Position numbers and translations under genes: made by a program. A stretch of DNA of 37,484 nt. Source: a bacterium (GTDB lineage: Bacteria; Planctomycetota; SZUA-567). The stretch covers positions 1-37,484 of the forward strand of contig QKHZ01000252.1 of the NCBI GenBank assembly GCA_003249795.1, written 5' to 3'. Shown here piece after piece: positions 33,731 through 37,484 of this stretch (its first letter is position 1; each line of letters starts with the position of its first letter). Below the pieces are notes generated by a model. The model worked only from the letters and a program-made list of their open reading frames with translations, ran no database searches and was not told the origin of the DNA.

Positions 33731-33758
33731 ATCATAATCCCGCTGCGCTTTTCGGCAA
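33731..33758 (-). promoter_or_regulatory. candidate promoter of the two kinase genes
   Basis: Minus strand: TTGCCG (33753-33758), 16-nt spacer, TATGAT (33731-33736), 65 nt before the hybrid start. No terminator for the SBF gene upstream was found, so read-through is possible. Confidence 0.4.
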
Positions 33759-33816
33759 CGGTTTTTCCTGCAGGAATACTCGGATTATTACATTTTTTTG
33801 GATTGTGTTATTTTTG

Positions 33817-34797
33817 TTAACTTTGAGGATGCGTTTTAGCAGAGGAAGATTTTGAAAGTCGTGCTGCAATGAATGAATCAAGCAGGATTTGTGAGAAGTG
33901 AAACAGGACACCCGCCAGCGTTGCATGTCCGATAAGTGGATCGAGTGCAGGTTCAGCTTTTTGCAGAAGGAGCAGAACCGTGACCATAATCGGCAAGGTT
34001 TTTTGTGAACCGGTGAAAAGCATCGCGATGCCGTAGCTGCGTTGGAGCTTGAATAGTTTCCATACTGCCGTGGCGATCAGTAGCAATCCGATATGAACCA
34101 TCAGTGCCTGCAGAACGATCATCCCGATCAGGCTGACGCTGACTGTCGACAATGTCTCAGCCTGTGCGCTGATTGCGATCCAGACAAATGCGATCACGCA
34201 CGCTTGCGGTACAAATCCAAGCCAGCTGACTTTTTTCGAGCGTAGCGGAATCTGCAAAATCGCCCCGATGAAAATCGGGATCAGGACAAGCTGGACGATA
34301 TTCCAGAGTAACGGCCACGGATCCATGTTGAGTTCCGAGCCGCTGGCTAGTGCGATGCGCAGGGAGAAAGGAAGCACTACAACCCCCAGCAGGTTCATGA
34401 CCACCGTCAGGATTACCGCAAGGACGGATGAGCCGCCGGCAACCGTTGTCAGGACAATCGCAGACGAGAGCGTTGTCGGCATGCATGCCATGACCAGCAA
34501 ACCCAGCGCAATCCCTTCGGTCGGATGAAACATGCGCACGATGCCGATTCCCAGAAGCGGTCCGATGAGGAGCGCGATACTTGCCCCGCAGCACACCGGC
34601 AGCAAGAATGACCGGATCTGCTTCAGCGCTTCCCGTTTTATTGTATAGCCCATGATCAGAAAGATCAGAACCATCAATACCGATTTTAGCCGGATGGGGC
34701 CAAATGATATGTCGGACGCAAAAATACCGGCAGCCGGAAACAGGCTCCCCGATAAAATTGCCACGACCAGACCAACCGGTAGAAACTTCGATTTCAT
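33817..34797 (-). CDS. SBF-like (bile acid:sodium symporter family) transporter
   Basis: A 326-residue protein with about nine or ten membrane segments. The family motif MACMPTTLSSAIVLT, followed by NLLGVVVLPFSL, matches the SBF-like/YfeH group of the bile acid:sodium symporter family, a group whose natural substrates are mostly undefined organic anions. The start at 34797 (MKSKFLPVGLV) has AGGGAG upstream; longer frames to 34881 lack a site. The gene is single. Confidence 0.83.
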   Translation of the reverse strand: MKSKFLPVGLVVAILSGSLFPAAGIFASDISFGPIRLKSVLMVLIFLIMGYTIKREALKQIRSFLLPVCCGASIALLIGPLLGIGIVRMFHPTEGIALGLLVMACMPTTLSSAIVLTTVAGGSSVLAVILTVVMNLLGVVVLPFSLRIALASGSELNMDPWPLLWNIVQLVLIPIFIGAILQIPLRSKKVSWLGFVPQACVIAFVWIAISAQAETLSTVSVSLIGMIVLQALMVHIGLLLIATAVWKLFKLQRSYGIAMLFTGSQKTLPIMVTVLLLLQKAEPALDPLIGHATLAGVLFHFSQILLDSFIAARLSKSSSAKTHPQS

Positions 34798-35246
34798 TAA
34801 TACTCCCTTATTTCTTGCCGCAGCGCGGTAAGAGAACAACCTTTTTCTGTCATCTGACCGGTCAAAATTCTGATGAACCATTCACTGCTTATACAGAAAA
34901 TGAGAAAATCATTACCTCGGCGTTACGATAAAATAAGAATGATTTCCTTTTTTTATCAGCAATCAACTTTTGAGGCGATGCCTCCGATAAATAAAAAAAC
35001 AATGAGTGTTAATATTTACAACTCTTTATATTATAGCATATAATAGATAATTGAATACAATAATCTGTGCGTTCTGGTTTATTGTACCCTGTATAAACAT
35101 GTCGTCAAGCAACTGTTGGCGAAACTTTATCCGGCAATGTCTTGACAGGATCTCAACCCGGACTATACTACTTTCTTACGATGATGCCCGCGATTCTGCC
35201 GGTAACGGTTATGGGCAGGTCGCACAAACTATGTTTGGAACCAGAC
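34798..35246 (+). promoter_or_regulatory. long divergent intergenic region before the cold-shock gene
   Basis: A 449-base gap. On plus, TTGACA (35142-35147), 16-nt spacer and TATACT (35164-35169) make an excellent sigma70 promoter for the cold-shock gene, giving a leader of about 70 nt. Further upstream, an AT-rich run (34980-35060) holds TTTACA (35015-35020), 18-nt spacer and a perfect TATAAT (35039-35044), which would start a transcript near 35051. No gene is seen between the two, so it may be a second promoter or drive a small RNA. Confidence 0.6.
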
Positions 35247-35471
35247 ATGAACACTGGCCACATCAAGTGGTTTAGCCCCTCGAAGGGCTATGGATTTATC
35301 ACCAAATCTGACGGCACCGATGTATATGTGCATTATTCGGGGTTGTCGGATGGGCAGGATCGCAAACTTCGCCCGTCTGATGAGGTGATGTTTGATGAAG
35401 AAACCGGCGAAAAGGGACCGAAAGCGGTCAATGTGCGCCGCGTGTCCGAAGCTACGCCTGAAAATACTTGA
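35247..35471 (+). CDS. cold-shock-domain protein
   Basis: A 74-residue single cold-shock domain that binds single-stranded RNA/DNA. RNP1-like KGYGFI (13-18) and RNP2-like VYVHYS (26-31; more often VFVHFS) are present, with the usual IKWFSPSKGYGFI beginning. Weak site GGA before the ATG. It has a strong promoter and a leader of about 70 nt; long leaders in such genes often control translation by temperature, which is inference here. The Tyr-for-Phe changes in RNP1/RNP2 keep aromatic contacts. Confidence 0.93.
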   Translation: MNTGHIKWFSPSKGYGFITKSDGTDVYVHYSGLSDGQDRKLRPSDEVMFDEETGEKGPKAVNVRRVSEATPENT

Positions 35472-35526
35472 CTGATACAATAGTCCGGGTATGATAGTCC
35501 GCATCATCGACAGCAGACATGTTGCT

Positions 35527-35612
35527 GCCGGATTTGGGACTACGGAAATCCGGCTGACGGTGTGTGAATATTTGGCAACCGGCGGATCAATTCGCTTCGG
35601 TTGCCGGTTTTG
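35527..35612 (+). terminator. two hairpins between csp and rpoZ, the second terminator-like
   Basis: First, a 9-bp perfect hairpin (GCCGGATTT, 35527-35535, with AAATCCGGC, 35546-35554). Second, an 8-bp GC-rich hairpin (GGCAACCG, 35574-35581, with CGGTTGCC, 35598-35605) followed by GGTTTTG. The T-tract is short, so termination may be partial, letting the cold-shock transcript run into rpoZ. Confidence 0.5.
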
Positions 35613-35660
35613 TCTAAATCAGAAGCGCGTTAATGTGCGCGTTGGGAATAGAAGAGCATC

Positions 35661-35679
35661 CGGTTTGGATTCCAAGCCG
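35661..35679 (+). promoter_or_regulatory. hairpin before the rpoZ ribosome site
   Basis: CGGTTTGG and CCAAGCCG form 8 pairs (one U-G) around a 3-nt loop, 18 nt before the AAAGGAG site of rpoZ. It may shape translation of rpoZ; no more can be said. Confidence 0.35.
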
Positions 35680-35709
35680 CAGTAGACCTGAGTACAAAGG
35701 AGTACTTCC

Positions 35710-35985
35710 TTGCAGTCTTACGATTCATTAGCCAGTCTTCACATGGATAACCTTGCGACAAAGGTCGGCGGCAAGTTCCGTCTGACGCGTCTGGTTTCAC
35801 AGCGCCTTCGTGCGATCAACAGCGGCGAACCGCTTCTGGTTGACCGCCAGCCGAACGAGGCTCTTCTTGCTGCGGTTTGCCGCGAGATTGAAGAAGACCT
35901 GATTTCGCTGGATATTCCGGAAGTTGCCGTCAGCGCCGAAGAAACCGAATTCGATATCCTCGGTATCGACGAATCGATGGCGTAA
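35710..35985 (+). CDS. rpoZ: RNA polymerase omega subunit
   Basis: A 91-residue omega-family protein, which helps assemble RNA polymerase around beta-prime. The core (about 15-60: NLATKVGGKFRLTRLVSQRLRAI and SGEPLLVD, then ALLAAVCREIEEDLI) fits the omega pattern; the tail is acidic. The start is TTG at 35710, supported by AAAGGAG 7-8 nt upstream. The next ATG (35743) has no site and would cut the N-terminal helix. A strong terminator follows. It is a single gene, possibly co-transcribed with the cold-shock gene. Confidence 0.83.
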   Translation: MQSYDSLASLHMDNLATKVGGKFRLTRLVSQRLRAINSGEPLLVDRQPNEALLAAVCREIEEDLISLDIPEVAVSAEETEFDILGIDESMA

Positions 35986-36031
35986 GCCTCGGCGCTTTGC
36001 GCAGGCAGTTTCTGCCGTAGTGATTATGCTT

Positions 36032-36067
36032 AAAAAGTGCACCGGTTTTCCGGTGCACTTTTTCTTT
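36032..36067. terminator. strong bidirectional intrinsic terminator
   Basis: A perfect 14-bp stem AAAAAGTGCACCGG/CCGGTGCACTTTTT (36032-36045 with 36050-36063), TTTT loop and T-runs on both strands. It serves rpoZ on plus and the chemotaxis gene on minus. Confidence 0.95.
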
Positions 36068-36131
36068 TCATCTTTTATTCACTGTTCAAACAGAATGTGT
36101 TTCTGAATAGATGGCGGCAGAGGATTCTTTC

Positions 36132-37484
36132 TTACTCGTTTGTGTTCGTACCGTTGACAATCCTGATCAGGTTGCCGACCAGATTGTGTAGTTGATCGGC
36201 CTGTGAGGCCAGTTCCGCCGATGCCGATGCCGATTCTTCCGCGCAGGCGGCGTTGTTTTGCGTGACCGAATCCATTGATGAAATCGCTTTGTTGACCTGC
36301 TCGACGCCTTGTGCTTGCTCCTGACTTGCTGCGGTGATCTCTTCAATTAATTTGGCAATCCGGTTGGCGCCGGACTCGATTCCTGAAAAACTTTTTTCAA
36401 ATTCATTTACAATGCTGGAACCTTTTCCGACGCGGGTGACGGTGCCTTCAATCAGCTCTGAAGTGTCACGCGAGGCTTGCGCAGAACGCTGGGCGAGGTT
36501 TCTGACTTCATCGGCCACCACGGCAAATCCTTTTCCCGATTCACCAGCGCGTGCGGCTTCGACGGCGGCGTTGAGGGCCAGCAGGTTGGTTTGGAAAGCG
36601 ATCTCCTCAATCGTTTTGATAATATTGCGGATCTTTTCGGAGTATTCATTGATTTCCGCCATTGCCGTCGCCATACTTTGCACCGAGACTGCGCCTTCAT
36701 TTACCCGTTTGCGGGTATCGATCATTGTTTCGTTGGCTTTGCGCGCGTTTTCCGCGTTTTGCGCGGTCATGGATGACATCTCTTCCAGCGCGGATGAGGT
36801 TTCCTCAAGGGCGGATGCCTGGGAGGTTGAGCCTTCTGCCAGCGACTGGCTTGCTCCGGCGATTTGTGAAGAGGTGTGGGCGAGTTGTTCCGAGCCGTTG
36901 GTGAGGGCTTCAATAATTCCGCCGACGGGTTTGGTGATGCTGCGTGCAATGAAGAAGGTCATCGCCATTGAGACCAGAACCGCGATCATCGTCAGGAATA
37001 TACCGAGGTACAGGCTTCCTTGAAACGATCCGATGCGGTTTTCCAGAAGCAGGTCAAGTTCTTTTGAGGATGAGTCCCACAGGGAGAATGTCGAGTCGAT
37101 TGCAGAGGACAGCGTGGCGCCAAACTCGTCTGAGGTAATGGTGAGATCGTCTGAGCCGCAGAGCGCTTTCAGTTGTCCGATCAGTTTGTCAGTTGCTTTG
37201 GCATAGGCATCTGCTGCTGGAGGAAGATTGGCTTGAAGGGTTTGACTAAGGCCATAATAGGCTTCATCGTTTTCGAGAATCGCGGGGACATCACCGTTAA
37301 TGATACGGTCGCGGTCGTCCTGCTGCAGCTGGGCGGCATAGACAGCCAGTTGCACTTTCTCAGAAACGGACAGATAAGACCGCTCAAAGATTCCAGCAGT
37401 AAACTCCCTGATTTCCGCCAGACGGTTCTGCGTTTGCGGCAGCGCCAGGAGGGTGATATCCATCAGATAGTAGCTGTCCAGATC
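36132..37484 (-). CDS. methyl-accepting chemotaxis protein, 5' end outside window
   Basis: At least 450 residues visible; the frame stays open to the window edge (seven further codons before an internal ATG at 37463), so the true start and first membrane segment are missing. Visible parts: the end of a periplasmic/helical sensor region, a membrane segment (about 158-178), a HAMP-like region ([14 protein letters not shown]) and the signalling domain with the tip hairpin [40 protein letters not shown], split here into two adjacent motifs [20 protein letters not shown] and [16 protein letters not shown]. Ligand unknown. It signals through CheA/CheW, which are not in this window. The terminator at 36032-36067 lies downstream. 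Confidence 0.93.
   Translation of the reverse strand, partial: DLDSYYLMDITLLALPQTQNRLAEIREFTAGIFERSYLSVSEKVQLAVYAAQLQQDDRDRIINGDVPAILENDEAYYGLSQTLQANLPPAADAYAKATDKLIGQLKALCGSDDLTITSDEFGATLSSAIDSTFSLWDSSSKELDLLLENRIGSFQGSLYLGIFLTMIAVLVSMAMTFFIARSITKPVGGIIEALTNGSEQLAHTSSQIAGASQSLAEGSTSQASALEETSSALEEMSSMTAQNAENARKANETMIDTRKRVNEGAVSVQSMATAMAEINEYSEKIRNIIKTIEEIAFQTNLLALNAAVEAARAGESGKGFAVVADEVRNLAQRSAQASRDTSELIEGTVTRVGKGSSIVNEFEKSFSGIESGANRIAKLIEEITAASQEQAQGVEQVNKAISSMDSVTQNNAACAEESASASAELASQADQLHNLVGNLIRIVNGTNTNE

Noticed and set aside
1-37484. tRNA, rRNA, insertion sequences, phage or CRISPR arrays
   Set aside because: I found no cloverleaf-like sequence, transposase, integrase, terminal inverted repeats or regular spaced repeats.

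Overview
The window is about 37.5 kb of bacterial DNA with roughly balanced GC, short intergenic gaps, and lipoprotein and outer-face genes typical of a Gram-negative cell. An oxygen-independent (CbiD/CbiG/CbiK type) cobalamin pathway points to an anaerobe or facultative anaerobe. The taxon cannot be fixed from sequence alone. The exported CbiK-type chelatase recalls sulfate reducers, while the fusions and the regulatory proteins would also suit a PVC-type bacterium; I leave this open.

Layout. Positions 1-4200 hold a large exported Gly-rich/Tim44-like/zinc-ribbon/TerB-like protein (minus), a metallo-beta-lactamase-fold hydrolase (plus) and a YczE-like membrane protein (minus). Positions 4248-24510 form one minus-strand cobalamin locus. 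It starts with a strong sigma70-type promoter (24481-24510) and an adenosylcobalamin-type riboswitch (about 24255-24474). The gene order is hemA, a Gate-domain membrane protein, btuC-, btuD- and btuF-like uptake genes, an exported lipoprotein cbiK, an intrinsic terminator (17721-17771), hemL, cbiL, a cobD-cbiP fusion, cbiB, cbiA, a cbiX-cbiC fusion, cbiD, cbiE, cbiF, cbiG, cbiH and cbiJ. Most junctions overlap or lie within 50 nt, so this is an operon, although the terminator divides it into an uptake/ALA-entry half and a ring-building half.

Together these genes make 5-aminolevulinate from glutamyl-tRNA (HemA, HemL), insert cobalt (CbiX), methylate and contract the ring (CbiL, H, F, G, D, J, E, C), amidate it (CbiA, CbiP) and attach the aminopropanol arm (CobD, CbiB). 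No cbiT, no uroporphyrinogen methylase or dehydrogenase, no adenosyltransferase and no nucleotide-loop genes (cobU/S/T/C) are visible, so these must lie elsewhere or be replaced.

Positions 24777-29124 hold a MEMO-family protein (plus), then on minus an SGNH-hydrolase membrane protein, a TPR-like membrane protein and PilT. Positions 29584-34797 hold a small Ser/Thr-rich EF-hand protein with a clear terminator (plus), a receiver-histidine kinase, a long multi-receiver/HPt protein whose kinase region has lost its phospho-accepting histidine, and an SBF-like transporter (all minus). The right end has a cold-shock protein and the RNA polymerase omega subunit (plus), a strong bidirectional terminator, and a methyl-accepting chemotaxis protein cut by the window edge (minus).

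The most interesting items are the uptake/exported-chelatase module inside a riboswitch-controlled de novo operon, the mid-operon terminator, the missing cbiT, the Cys-rich tail on HemA, and the pseudokinase phosphorelay pair.
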